A DNA stretch of 64,000 bases. Origin: CAVQBJ01 sp963724405. Its GTDB lineage: Bacteria; Actinomycetota; Thermoleophilia; Solirubrobacterales; Solirubrobacteraceae. Positions 8,430 through 16,664 of the stretch are shown here, piece by piece. Every line of letters starts with the position of its first letter. Position 1 is the stretch's first letter. Made by a program: the position numbers and the translations under genes. A model generated the notes under the pieces. That model was given only the letters and a program-made list of their open reading frames with translations, searched no databases and was not told the origin of the DNA. The stretch covers positions 558,001-622,000 of the forward strand of contig CAVRUQ010000012.1 in assembly GCA_963724405.1 (NCBI GenBank), in the 5' to 3' direction.

Positions 8430-10754
8430 ATGAGCATGCGACTACGGTCGACAGTTCGCCACGCTCGTCGGCGTGAGCTGACCGAAGCGGATCTGCGCCT
8501 GATGCGCCGGATCGGCATCGGGATGTTCGTGCTCGGCGGGCTGGACGCGTGCGCGATGCTGCTCGTGCCCAAGCCCGACACGAGCGACCGGCCGATGATG
8601 GCGATGCTCGCCGGGCTGCTGCTCCTGGGCGCGGTCATCATCGCCGCCTGCCCGCTGCACGTGACCTTTGCGCGCGTCGGCCCGTTGTACGGGATCGCGA
8701 TCATTAGCGCGATGACGGCGGTGGCCCGGCCGATGGGGACGCTGCCGTTCTTCTACCTGTGGCCGGTGGCCGTCGCGGCGTACTTCCTGCCCCGGCGCGA
8801 GGTGGCCATCGCTCTCGCCTCGATGACCGTCACCTACGGGATCGCGCTCGTGTTCTGGGCCGACGTGACCCTCAAGATGATCATGTTCGAGGGGATCGTC
8901 TCCACCGTGTCGCTCATGGCGGCCGTGGTGGTGGTGATGCGCGAGCACCAGGAGCGACTTGTTCAGCAGTTGCGCGTGGTGTCCACGACGGATTCGCTGA
9001 CGGGTCTGCTCAACCGCCGGGCGTTCGAATCGGCGTTCGAGCGGGAGGTCAGCCGCGCCCGGCGGACGCAGTTGCCGCTGAGCATCGTGTGCTTCGACCT
9101 CGATCATTTCAAGGAGCACAACGATCGCCACGGTCACGCCGCCGGCGATCGCGTCCTGCGCGACTTCGCCGCGCTGCTGCGCGCACACCGCCGCGGCAGC
9201 GACGTCGTCGCCCGCATCGGCGGAGAGGAATTCGTGCTGCTGCTCTTCGATACGACGCGAAGCCACGCCCAACGACTGGCCGAGGACCTCGGGCGCGAAC
9301 TCCTGCACACCGCCCGCGACGAGAGCACCATCACCTTCAGCGCCGGCATCGCCGAGTTGGAGGCCGACACACCACCCGACCAGTTGCTGCTCGCCGCCGA
9401 CCGCGCCCTCTACGCCGCCAAGGCCGCCGGGCGCGCGTGCGTGGCCTGCTGGCAAGGCGCCGCGCACATCACCGTCGGGCCCCACGACTACGCCCAACCA
9501 CAACCACACGCCGCGGCCCCAGCGCGACCAGGGCTCGCCGGCCGCGACGTTCGCGCCCGCCCCGCCAGTCGCCTCACGAGCCGGGTGAGCGCTGCCGACG
9601 CGTCGCCCATCGACGAACCGCTCGACGAGCTGCCAGCGCATGAGATGTCGGTAGACGAGGCGCTGGAGCTCATGGCGGGGCCTCCGCACAAGCGGGCGAG
9701 GCCGGCGGGCGAGCTGACCGAAGCGGATCTACGCCTGATGCGCCGGATCGGCATGTGGATGTTCGTGCTCGGCGCGCTCAACATGTACGCGTCGTTTCTC
9801 GTCCCCAAGCCCGACACGAGTGATCGCCCGCTGATGGCGGTGCTCGCAACGCTGCTGCTCGTCGGAGCCGTCGTCGTCGCGGTCAGCCCCCTGCGCCTGA
9901 CCTTTGCGCGCATCGGCCCGCTGTACGGGATCACGATCATCAGCGCGATGGCCGCCGGAGCCCGCCCGATGGGCACGACCGCCTTCTTCTACCTGTGGCC
10001 GGTGGTCATCACCGCGTACTTCCTGCCCCGGCGCGAAGTGGCCATCGCCGCGGCCTGGATGACCGTCACCTACGGGATCGCACTCGTCTTCTGGGCCGAC
10101 GTGCCGGTGAAGATCATGATGTTCCAGGGGATCGTCTCCACCGTGTCGCTCATGGCGGCCGTGGTGGTGGTGATGCGCGAGCACCAGGAGCGACTTGTTC
10201 AGCAGTTGCGCGTGGTGTCCACGACGGATTCGCTGACGGGTCTGCTCAACCGCCGGGCGTTCGAATCGGCGTTCGAGCGGGAGGTCAGCCGCGCCCGGCG
10301 GACGCAGTTGCCGCTGAGCATCGTGTGCTTCGACCTCGATCATTTCAAGGAGCACAACGATCGCCACGGTCACGCCGCCGGCGATCGCGTCCTGCGCGAC
10401 TTCGCCGCGCTGCTGCGCGCACACCGCCGCGGCAGCGACGTCGTCGCCCGCATCGGCGGAGAGGAATTCGTGCTGCTGCTCTTCGATACGACGCGAAGCC
10501 ACGCCCAACGACTGGCCGAGGACCTCGGGCGCGAACTCCTGCACACCGCCCGCGACGAGAGCACCATCACCTTCAGCGCCGGCATCGCCGAGTTGGAGGC
10601 CGACACACCACCCGACCAGTTGCTGCTCGCCGCCGACCGCGCCCTCTACGCCGCCAAGGCCGCCGGGCGCGCGTGCGTGGCCTGCTGGCAAGGCGCCGCG
10701 CACATCACCGTCGGGCCCCACGACTACGCCCAACCACAACCACACGCCGCCTGA
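8430..10754 (+). CDS. double membrane-GGDEF diguanylate cyclase (tandem duplication)
   Basis: This 774-residue protein consists of two copies of one unit in the same frame, offset by exactly 1236 bp (412 codons). Each unit starts ELTEADLRLMRRIG, has about five to six hydrophobic helices over ~130 residues, then a short linker and a GGDEF domain. Both GGDEF domains keep the active motif RIGGEEF and the inhibitory I-site RGSD placed five residues before it, so each should make cyclic di-GMP with product feedback. The membrane halves differ at many residues, but the GGDEF halves are identical. The first unit lacks a stop and runs through a ~70-residue linker into the second. ATG 8430 (or 8436) is the likely start; no strong ribosome site is seen. 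Confidence 0.85.
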   Translation: MSMRLRSTVRHARRRELTEADLRLMRRIGIGMFVLGGLDACAMLLVPKPDTSDRPMMAMLAGLLLLGAVIIAACPLHVTFARVGPLYGIAIISAMTAVARPMGTLPFFYLWPVAVAAYFLPRREVAIALASMTVTYGIALVFWADVTLKMIMFEGIVSTVSLMAAVVVVMREHQERLVQQLRVVSTTDSLTGLLNRRAFESAFEREVSRARRTQLPLSIVCFDLDHFKEHNDRHGHAAGDRVLRDFAALLRAHRRGSDVVARIGGEEFVLLLFDTTRSHAQRLAEDLGRELLHTARDESTITFSAGIAELEADTPPDQLLLAADRALYAAKAAGRACVACWQGAAHITVGPHDYAQPQPHAAAPARPGLAGRDVRARPASRLTSRVSAADASPIDEPLDELPAHEMSVDEALELMAGPPHKRARPAGELTEADLRLMRRIGMWMFVLGALNMYASFLVPKPDTSDRPLMAVLATLLLVGAVVVAVSPLRLTFARIGPLYGITIISAMAAGARPMGTTAFFYLWPVVITAYFLPRREVAIAAAWMTVTYGIALVFWADVPVKIMMFQGIVSTVSLMAAVVVVMREHQERLVQQLRVVSTTDSLTGLLNRRAFESAFEREVSRARRTQLPLSIVCFDLDHFKEHNDRHGHAAGDRVLRDFAALLRAHRRGSDVVARIGGEEFVLLLFDTTRSHAQRLAEDLGRELLHTARDESTITFSAGIAELEADTPPDQLLLAADRALYAAKAAGRACVACWQGAAHITVGPHDYAQPQPHAA
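8890..9514 (+). repeat. direct repeat copy 1, GGDEF-coding segment
   Basis: This 625-bp stretch appears identical to 10126-10750: the translations in all compared frames agree. Identity starts at AGGGGATCG and ends within the codon before the second unit's stop. Confidence 0.85.
10126..10750 (+). repeat. direct repeat copy 2, GGDEF-coding segment
   Basis: Second copy of the 625-bp repeat. It is followed immediately by the sequence completing the stop codon (CTGA), where copy 1 instead reads GGCCCC and stays open. Confidence 0.85.
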
Positions 10755-10942
10755 ACGCGAACGTCCGCGGCGTCGCCGCATAGACCGCCGGGCGGACCGA
10801 ATCAACGGGAAGCAAAAGCCCAGCCTCGAGACCCTGATGGCCGCCTGGCCGTCTAGCGACAGTCTCGCTTTGAGGACGCGGCGAGCCTCGGGCCGGTGGC
10901 CCGTTCGCGCCTGCTCAGCGCGGAAAGCGAGCCCTGGCGCAC

Positions 10943-10993
10943 GATCGCTTCCGTCCTTCGACGGGCGCGCGGCTCGCGACCGCATCGGCGACG
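10943..10993 (+). repeat. accessory-region intergenic repeat, copy 3
   Basis: GATCGCTTCC opens and TCGGCGACG closes the unit 42 nt later, with GCGACCGCA just before the close, as in copies 2 and 6. Confidence 0.55.
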
Positions 10994-11041
10994 CTGCGAT
11001 GGCGTGCCCAGCCCGCGCGCCGGCCGACCGCACGAGCCCAC

Positions 11042-11092
11042 GGTCGCCAACGCACTCGCCGGGGGCGAGCGGGCACGAGCATCAAAGCGATC
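11042..11092 (-). repeat. accessory-region intergenic repeat, copy 4 (inverted)
   Basis: On the minus strand GATCGCTTTGATG is followed by GCGTTGGCGACC with the same 42-nt spacing. It faces copy 3, so the pair can form a large imperfect palindrome. Confidence 0.5.
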
Positions 11093-11384
11093 GCGCCGAC
11101 GGCTGTCGCCGGGACGCTCGCCACCGGCGACCGCGGACGCTCCGGGGGCCAGGCGCGCTCCTCCTCCTGCTGGTGGAGCGGCTCGTCGACGAAGCACTGT
11201 CTCGCCGCATCAGCTCCCAGTAACTAACACACAGAGCTGTGCTTTTGCTGTAGCGTCATCGGTCACCGGTTGAGACGTCGAGAGCCGGTCGCAGCCGCGT
11301 CCCGTGCCTGTGCTCCACGGATGACGAGCGTGTCTGCGGGCTGTGCCTGCGCAGCAGCCCCGGTGCGACCCGAGGAGGGGAGAC

Positions 11385-12629
11385 ATGAAGAACAACCGAG
11401 TTCGTTCCATTGCGCGCCGCACGCGCGCGCGCAGGATCAGCATCGCCATATCCACGGGCGTGGCCTCGGCGATCGTGATGGTGTGCACGACATCGGCCCT
11501 TGCGGCGCCCTCGCCGGCCCCGGGGGCCGGGCCGCCTGCGCAGGACCCGTTCTATACCGCTCCGGCGAACATCGCCTCTTACGCTCCGGGGCAGATCGTT
11601 GCGAGCCGGCCCGTCACGCTGAACCTCTCGACTCCGAATAACGCGTGGCAGATCTCTTACCGCACCGAGGACTCGCATGGCAACCCCGAGTTGACCGTGA
11701 CGACGCTGGTTGTGCCGCGGGCACCGTGGACAGGCACGGGCACGCGACCGGCGGTGTCCTTCGGGTCGGCCGAGGACTCGACCGGCTCGCAATGCGCGCC
11801 CTCATACTGGATGGCTGTCCTCCACGGCGGGGCCTATGACCTCGACCTCTACACCATGCTGAGCAAGGGCTGGGCGGTCGCCGACCCCGATTACGAGGGC
11901 CCAAAGTCGGCCTGGATGGCCGGGCCGCAAGCCGGGCACGCCACGCTCGACGGCATTCGCGCCGCCGACCAGTTTCTCCCGGGTGGTCTGAACGCGTCGA
12001 CGCGGTGGGGAATTGACGGCTACTCCGGCGGCGCCAACGCAGCCGCGTGGGCCGCGCAGCTGCAGCCCACCTACGCGCCCGACGTGCACCTGGTCGGGGT
12101 GGCCCAGGGCGCCACACCCGCCGACCCCAAGGCGGTCGCCGAATACCTCGACGGCGGCCTCTTCTCGGGCTTCATGGCCGCGGCCGCCTGGGGCATCGAT
12201 CAGGACTACCCCGAGATGGACCTCCCGAGCATCGAGAATGCGGCGGGTCAGCACGCCTTCGCCGAGGTCGGCAACGAGTGCCTCGTCAGCATCCTGCTGC
12301 AGTTCCCGTTCAAGAAGCTCACCGACTACACGACGGTGCCGGATCCGCTCGACGTGCCCTCCGTAGCCGCAGCGCTCGCGCAGGACACGCCCGGCTACGC
12401 CGCACCCACCAGCGCACCCATCTATGACTATCACGCCGATGACGACGAGATCGTCCCCGTCCCGCAAGACAACACACTGGTACAGGACTGGTGCCAGCGT
12501 GGCGCCACCATCCAGGTCGTGCGCGTTCCCAACCTCGAACACATTCTCGAGTTGTTCGCGGGCGAGCCTGGGGTGCTCACGTTCCTCAGCGACAGGTTCG
12601 ACGGAGACAAACCCATCGACAACTGCTGA
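11385..12629 (+). CDS. secretory lipase (LIP family)
   Basis: This 414-residue exported alpha/beta hydrolase resembles the LIP/secretory lipase family, which cleaves triacylglycerols or esters outside the cell. A basic N-terminus and hydrophobic core ending in TSALA form a signal peptide (about residues 1-41). The nucleophile elbow is GYSGG with Ser near residue 214. The acid is probably in YHADDDEIVP and the His in NLEHILE. Family landmarks PDYEGP and GTGTRPAV are present. ATG 11385 has a strong ribosome site (GGAGGGGAGAC). A paralogue with an extra C-terminal domain lies at 55389. It stands alone among accessory sequence, flanked by repeat copies on both sides. Confidence 0.88.
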   Translation: MKNNRVRSIARRTRARRISIAISTGVASAIVMVCTTSALAAPSPAPGAGPPAQDPFYTAPANIASYAPGQIVASRPVTLNLSTPNNAWQISYRTEDSHGNPELTVTTLVVPRAPWTGTGTRPAVSFGSAEDSTGSQCAPSYWMAVLHGGAYDLDLYTMLSKGWAVADPDYEGPKSAWMAGPQAGHATLDGIRAADQFLPGGLNASTRWGIDGYSGGANAAAWAAQLQPTYAPDVHLVGVAQGATPADPKAVAEYLDGGLFSGFMAAAAWGIDQDYPEMDLPSIENAAGQHAFAEVGNECLVSILLQFPFKKLTDYTTVPDPLDVPSVAAALAQDTPGYAAPTSAPIYDYHADDDEIVPVPQDNTLVQDWCQRGATIQVVRVPNLEHILELFAGEPGVLTFLSDRFDGDKPIDNC

Positions 12630-12690
12630 CCACGAACGCCGAGCCTCGGGCGGGTGTCGCGCGAGGTGCGACCCCACCGAGTTGAATGGC

Positions 12691-12741
12691 GATCGCTTTG
12701 ACCGGGCTGGCTGCATGCCTCGCGCCATCGCGTTGGCGACG
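12691..12741 (+). repeat. accessory-region intergenic repeat, copy 5
   Basis: GATCGCTTTGACC opens and TTGGCGACG closes the unit at 42 nt. This copy sits within a foldable segment: GGCTGGCT pairs with AGCCAGCC, ATGCC with GGCAT, and CGCCA with TGGCG around 12704-12770. Confidence 0.55.
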
Positions 12742-12829
12742 GCGGCATCGCCCGGGGAAGCCAGCCACGTAACGGCTCGCCTGCCTTGGACGTCGCGGGA
12801 TGGGCGCTACGGAGAACGTCGATGCACGG

Positions 12830-13117
12830 TCAGTCGCTCGTCCGGATGCCCTTTGGGACGTAGTCGAAGAAGCGCTCGACAGTCGTGCCGCTGCTCCACT
12901 CCGACCGAAGCGTCGTGCGGCGCTCAACCCGGCGCAGCGCTGATAGGACTGCTCGGTTGAGATCGCGTGCGCTCTCGCCCTCGAGTTGCACGCGAACCCG
13001 CAGTCCGGTCTCGGTCGTCTGGATCGTGGCATCGGGGAAGAGGTCGTGCAACGCAGCGAGCACTTCCTGCGCGCTCGCTGAACGAACGTCGGCATCGAGG
13101 TCAAATCGTCTGGACAC
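12830..13117 (-). CDS. small hypothetical protein
   Basis: A 95-residue soluble protein beginning at GTG 13117. It starts with SRRFDLDADVRSASAQEVLA and looks like a short beta-alpha-beta protein with a basic middle (ARDLNRAVLSALRRVERR). I recognise no family. It lies between repeat copies 5 and 6, with no neighbour on its strand closer than 267 bp. Regular composition and a balanced Asp/Glu/Arg pattern favour a real gene; the start and coding status remain uncertain. Confidence 0.55.
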   Translation of the reverse strand: MSRRFDLDADVRSASAQEVLAALHDLFPDATIQTTETGLRVRVQLEGESARDLNRAVLSALRRVERRTTLRSEWSSGTTVERFFDYVPKGIRTSD

Positions 13118-13157
13118 CCTGCAGGAGTCTCACAGACAGACGGATCGAGGCGCAGAC

Positions 13158-13209
13158 GATCGCATTTGCCCTCGCACCGGGCAATTCGCGCGCGACCGCG
13201 TCGGCGACG
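13158..13209 (+). repeat. accessory-region intergenic repeat, copy 6
   Basis: GATCGCATTT opens and TCGGCGACG closes the unit at 43 nt; GCGCGACCGCG precedes the close. Similarity to copy 2 continues for about 50 nt beyond the unit. Confidence 0.55.
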
Positions 13210-13384
13210 ATCCGCTCGTACGGATGGGGTCGGACCTGCGCCGCACCGGACGATCGCAACCGCCCAGACTCAAGCGTCCGAGCGCCAGCCGGTCGCGTCC
13301 CGACTTCACACCACCGACTCGCGCGAGCTACTCGGACGCCGAGCGTGCTGCTTCGCGCGTGAAGGGAGGGAGCCGGTGCCTTGG

Positions 13385-14125
13385 TCAGCGCTCGCGCTGG
13401 CGCATGAGCTGCCGCGCTCGCGCGATCGCGCGCTCAAGCTGCAGTCTGTCGCGCGCTTCCTCGGATTCGGGCGCGTGTGCTCCGAGTGCATCGTCCGCGT
13501 CGGTGATGTGCCAGCGGGCGCGGTAATCAAGCACCAACTGGGCAGCAGCATCCCACAGCCGCGCACGCCTCGACTCACCCGGCCGCTCACCCAGAAGCGC
13601 GGCCAGAAACGGCGGCGGATTCGGGGCAGCGCTTGGTGCGGGCGCGACCGGTCCACGCGCGGAGCTGGGTGAAATGGCCCCCGAATCGATGAAGTCGCGG
13701 CGCATCTGCGGCAGCGCCGCCAGGTCTTTCTCGCGCCCAGCGGCCTCCTTGGACCGAAGGATGTCGTCGGCGTCGGCGACGACGACGGTGAGGCCGTCGC
13801 CGACGTCGCGTTGGCGAGCGCCACGGAGCCAGGCGGCGTAGTCCCCGACGCCGTCCGCGCGGCGAACGATCTCGAGCCTTCCGTGTCGCGTGCTGAACGC
13901 GGTTCCCAGGCCGCCAGGCACACCGGCGGCGGCGCCTACGCTCGCCAGTGCCCGGTTGAGACGCTCGACGTTTGTGCCCTCGACGGAGACCGCGATGTCA
14001 AGGTCGGCCGTGGCGCCCCGCCATCCGTGCACCTGGGCGGCGACTCCGCCGACGACGACCAAGTCGACGCCGTGTCGCGCCAGCGCACGTAGCAGTAGCT
14101 CCTGCTCGGACGCGAGCGGGCTCAC
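13385..14125 (-). CDS. nucleotidyltransferase-fold toxin-like protein
   Basis: A 246-residue protein whose first half has the AbiEii/DUF6036-type nucleotidyltransferase pattern: VVVGGVAAQVHG with G26-G27, then TADLDIAV with the catalytic D41 and D43. VADADDILRSKEAAGREKD further on matches the family's helical SKxAxxRxKD element. Such enzymes act as toxins that transfer nucleotides to tRNA or other targets, usually paired with an HTH antitoxin. The upstream gene (14122-14859) overlaps by 4 nt (ATGA) and encodes an XRE-type protein. The C-terminal ~90 residues are Pro/Ala-rich, then helical, with no match. The toxin role is inferred. Confidence 0.7.
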   Translation of the reverse strand: MSPLASEQELLLRALARHGVDLVVVGGVAAQVHGWRGATADLDIAVSVEGTNVERLNRALASVGAAAGVPGGLGTAFSTRHGRLEIVRRADGVGDYAAWLRGARQRDVGDGLTVVVADADDILRSKEAAGREKDLAALPQMRRDFIDSGAISPSSARGPVAPAPSAAPNPPPFLAALLGERPGESRRARLWDAAAQLVLDYRARWHITDADDALGAHAPESEEARDRLQLERAIARARQLMRQRER

Positions 14126-14859
14126 ACGCCGCCGGCCAGTCCCGAGAGGAGCGCGCGGAGTCCCGGTACGCGGGCGCGCTCGTCTGCCCGTGGGGAGGCC
14201 TCGGCTAGGCGCAGCAGATCACGCGGGTGAGCGACGGAGATCGTTACGCCGGCGATCTGAACTGGTTGGGCAGCGCGGCGCAAGTCGGGAAAGTCGCCCG
14301 ACCCGGGCAGCGCGCCGGCGAGCACGACCGAGCCGCCTCCGGGTAGCGTCCATGGCCAGCGGCGGTCGGAATCGGCGAAGCGCTCGCCGCTGTCGGTCGG
14401 CTCGAGTCCGCTGTCGTCCATCTCGGCGGTGAGGGCGAGCGGGTCGCCGGCGACAACCTCCACGCGACCGTCCTGCGGACGCTGCGGGGCGCCCTGCAAT
14501 GCAGCAGCAACGCCACCGGTCACCACCGTAGGGGTCCGCGCGGAGGCCAGCCAGTTCAGCGCCTCGACCGTGTGCGCGCTCTCCTCGGGGGGGAGCAGCC
14601 TCCTCAGGCGCTCGCCGGGTAAGAGGGCGAGCTGATCGGCGACGAGGTCGCCGAGGCTGTCGTCGCCCGCGGCCACACCGACGACCAGCTCAAGCCCGCA
14701 CGCCGCGACCAGCGCCTGCACGCTGGCCAGCGACGGTTCGCGAGCGCCCGTCTCCCAGCGGGCGATCGTCTCCCGCGGGTGACCGCTGCGAGCGGCGAGC
14801 TGCTGCTGGGTCAGGCCCGCCCGCTGGCGCGCGATCCTCACGATGTCCTGGCTCGTCAT
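14122..14859 (-). CDS. XRE-family HTH protein fused to a degenerate nucleotidyltransferase-like domain
   Basis: This 245-residue protein starts with a clear XRE helix-turn-helix (about residues 8-50; GLTQQQLAARSGHPRETIARW). A middle helical part leads to TPTVVTGGVAAALQG (near 109-123), which copies the nucleotide-binding GG loop of its neighbour. The following strand reads GRVEV instead of DLDI, so the metal-binding aspartates are missing. It ends with HPRDLLRLAEASPRADERARVPGLRALL, again like a nucleotidyltransferase tail. The likely reading is an autorepressing antitoxin with an inactive copy of the toxin fold, co-transcribed with 13385-14125. Inverted repeats just upstream (14866-14889) could be its operator. 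Confidence 0.7.
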   Translation of the reverse strand: MTSQDIVRIARQRAGLTQQQLAARSGHPRETIARWETGAREPSLASVQALVAACGLELVVGVAAGDDSLGDLVADQLALLPGERLRRLLPPEESAHTVEALNWLASARTPTVVTGGVAAALQGAPQRPQDGRVEVVAGDPLALTAEMDDSGLEPTDSGERFADSDRRWPWTLPGGGSVVLAGALPGSGDFPDLRRAAQPVQIAGVTISVAHPRDLLRLAEASPRADERARVPGLRALLSGLAGGV

Positions 14860-14865
14860 TGATAC

Positions 14866-14889
14866 TAGTGTAGCCGATAGGTCACTACA
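14866..14889. promoter_or_regulatory. candidate operator of the XRE/nucleotidyltransferase pair
   Basis: Two overlapping perfect inverted repeats lie 7 bp upstream of the XRE gene: TAGTG/CACTA (14866-14870, 14883-14887) and TGTAG/CTACA (14869-14873, 14885-14889). The local sequence is AT-richer than its surroundings. Autoregulation by the adjacent HTH protein is inferred. Confidence 0.45.
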
Positions 14890-15012
14890 TACGTGCCGGT
14901 TTGGCTACAGTACCGCGGCCCGCTACGACAGGGCGGCACGGTCACCGACTGAGCCCAACTGAGAGCCGTTGCGCCCACACCGGCCGGCGGCGACAGATCG
15001 CCGCGCCGGCAG

Positions 15013-15786
15013 TCAGGCCGCGCCGTCGAAGGGCTTCGCCGGTGTACTTCCCGCTAACGCCGACGGGTTCGTGGGTCCCGGCATCGGTTCGGCCCGTTGA
15101 AGACCCGTTGGTGTCGGTCCCTGATCGTGCTCGGCGGCCCAGCGCTCGATCTCAGCGCGAACGCGCTTCAGCAGCTGGTCGCGCCAGGACGCCGCAAGAT
15201 CCGGCCACCCGCGCAGCGCGTTGGTGAACTCCTGCGCGGGCCGATCGCGCTGCAACGCGGCCATCAGCCGGGCACCGCGCGGTCCGGCCGTCTGCGCGAA
15301 TTCCGTCATCCACCCCAGCTGATCCTCGATTGAGATCCCCGCGATCTCGATCACGCGGCCGTCCGCCGCGTCAGCAGCCTCGACGAGCGCGCGGTGCTCG
15401 TCGCTGAGCGCCGCCACCGGTAGCGACGCCACGCGCACCGCAACGTCGGCGTCCCGGTCGTAGAGGCGCCGATAGCCGGGTGCCCAGTCGAGCCATGCCT
15501 TCCACAGATCGTGGCGAACCCGCCGGCTGGCCGGTGCGGCCGAGCCACCGCCGTCCACCACCCGCGACGGACGGCCAGTCGGGACGACGTCGATATCCGG
15601 ACCGCGCAGAGCCGGATGGACATCGACCAGGCCGGCCGTCTCGGCAGCGCTGATGAAGCCGCGGAACGCCTCGTACCTGAGCGCATGCTCGTCGAATGCG
15701 CCGGCGCTGCGTAGACGCAGCTCTGGCTTCAGGCCGGCGGAGTACGCGCGGCGCCCCGACTCGTAGAAGTCGGCGACAACCGCCAC
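15013..15786 (-). CDS. hypothetical protein with LOTUS/OST-HTH-like start
   Basis: A protein of about 257 residues from GTG 15786. The first ~70 residues (FDLLVAVVADFYESG... then FDEHALRYEAFRGFISAAE... and GLVDVHPALRG) resemble an OST-HTH/LOTUS domain, a winged-helix RNA-binding module. The C-terminal part (ARLMAALQRDRPAQEFTNAL, then WRDQLLKRVRAEIERWAAEH) recalls UPF0158 proteins. Both matches are weak. The start is uncertain: a perfect ribosome site AGGAGGA precedes an ATG at 15824 that lies in another frame (MSHLTSRA). Either that frame shifts into this one near 15800 or the true start is internal. No operon partners are seen. Confidence 0.5.
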   Translation of the reverse strand: MAVVADFYESGRRAYSAGLKPELRLRSAGAFDEHALRYEAFRGFISAAETAGLVDVHPALRGPDIDVVPTGRPSRVVDGGGSAAPASRRVRHDLWKAWLDWAPGYRRLYDRDADVAVRVASLPVAALSDEHRALVEAADAADGRVIEIAGISIEDQLGWMTEFAQTAGPRGARLMAALQRDRPAQEFTNALRGWPDLAASWRDQLLKRVRAEIERWAAEHDQGPTPTGLQRAEPMPGPTNPSALAGSTPAKPFDGAA

Positions 15787-15824
15787 AAGAAGATCAAACG
15801 CGCCCTGCTGGTCAGATGGCTCAT

Positions 15825-16347
15825 ACGGTTTCCTCCTAAAGGGCAGCGGCTGGGACACCTGGGTCTTCAGCCGTGCCTTTAGTCGTCTGCCGTCACGAGC
15901 CGCCTCGATGCCCTGGCTGCACCAGGCCCCACTGGGTCTGCACGGGCTCTGCGAGCGGTTCGGGAAGCTCGTGCAACGTCCAGAACATCCGTACAGCAAC
16001 ATCTCGGTCGGTGCCGAGGCCCGAAATGAACAGGCCCCGGAGCCGGGAGAGATTTAAGTTTCAGTCGTGACTTACCACGATGGATCGGCTGAAGCGCCGG
16101 GATCTTCAGCGCCATGGTTGTGTCGTCCACAAAGGCTCGATGGATGACAGCGCTGCCCGCCGCTGGATGGTCGAGGCCGTGGGCTTCGCTCGGCGACCTC
16201 AGCGCGATCCTGCTCCTCACGAGGGACCCAACCTCCGGCTTTTCTGACCGGAGAACCCGCCCCACCCCGACAAAACCGGGCCTCAAGTGGTACTCGAATG
16301 TGGTACTCGCCGGCCAATCTGAGGGCCGCGACCCTCCCCCGCAACGC
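15825..16347. other. ~520-bp gap next to the tRNA gene
   Basis: No gene is supported; frames here are shadow-like. A small hairpin CTCCGG/CCGGAG with a 9-nt loop lies at 16233-16253. GTGGTACTCG occurs twice at about 16276-16299. The stretch adjoins the 3' side of tRNA-Asp, where an integrated element would end. I found no integrase reading frame. Confidence 0.4.
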
Positions 16348-16376
16348 AGAAAGCCGCCGATTACCAGCGGCTTTCT
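16348..16376 (-). terminator. stem-loop just downstream of tRNA-Asp
   Basis: Perfect 10-bp inverted repeat AGAAAGCCGC / GCGGCTTTCT with a 9-nt loop, ending 3 nt from the tRNA 3' end. It is placed to terminate tRNA transcription. The T run is short, as is usual in high-GC actinobacteria. Confidence 0.6.
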
Positions 16377-16379
16377 GAA

Positions 16380-16453
<74 letters not shown>

Positions 16454-16664
16454 GAACGACCGCCCAGTATGACAACCCTCCGGCTCCTCGGGGGCGTGCC
16501 CGCCCGCGCACCGCGCGCGCCGGCGCGCGACAAGGAGGGTCGACCGCCGCCGCCAGCCCCAGCCGCCTCGGCCTCACGCGCGCCGCCGCGGCCCGACGGC
16601 CGCCCCACCAGGCGCAAAGCCACCTGGCTGGCCAGCCAGCCAAGACTCCGGTAGTCTCCCGCAC

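Larger units (their letters stand above)
10755..11384. other. 630-bp gap holding an inverted pair of repeats
   Basis: No gene is supported. The gap contains two accessory repeat copies in opposite orientation (10943-10993 plus, 11042-11092 minus), giving inverted matches GATCGCTT/AAGCGATC and GCGACCG/CGGTCGC. The last ~150 bp are less GC-rich and should carry the lipase promoter. Confidence 0.55.

Noticed and set aside
8890..10750. CRISPR or transposon explanation for the 625-bp direct repeat
   Set aside because: The repeat is coding, in frame, with exactly two copies at a 1236-bp offset and no terminal inverted repeats. Gene duplication with conversion explains it.
12586..13104. Alternative 172-residue minus-strand frame overlapping the 95-residue gene
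   Set aside because: It is Arg/Ser-rich with no regular structure; the 95-residue frame has a far more protein-like composition.
1110..13209. Integron attC sites as a firm call for the intergenic repeats
   Set aside because: The conserved end (TTGGCGACG) does not match the GTTRRRY core, genes between copies are in mixed orientation, and no integron integrase is visible.
16348..16376. Attachment site at the tRNA 3' end
   Set aside because: The inverted repeat is a stem-loop outside the tRNA, and no second copy of the tRNA 3' sequence was found in the window.
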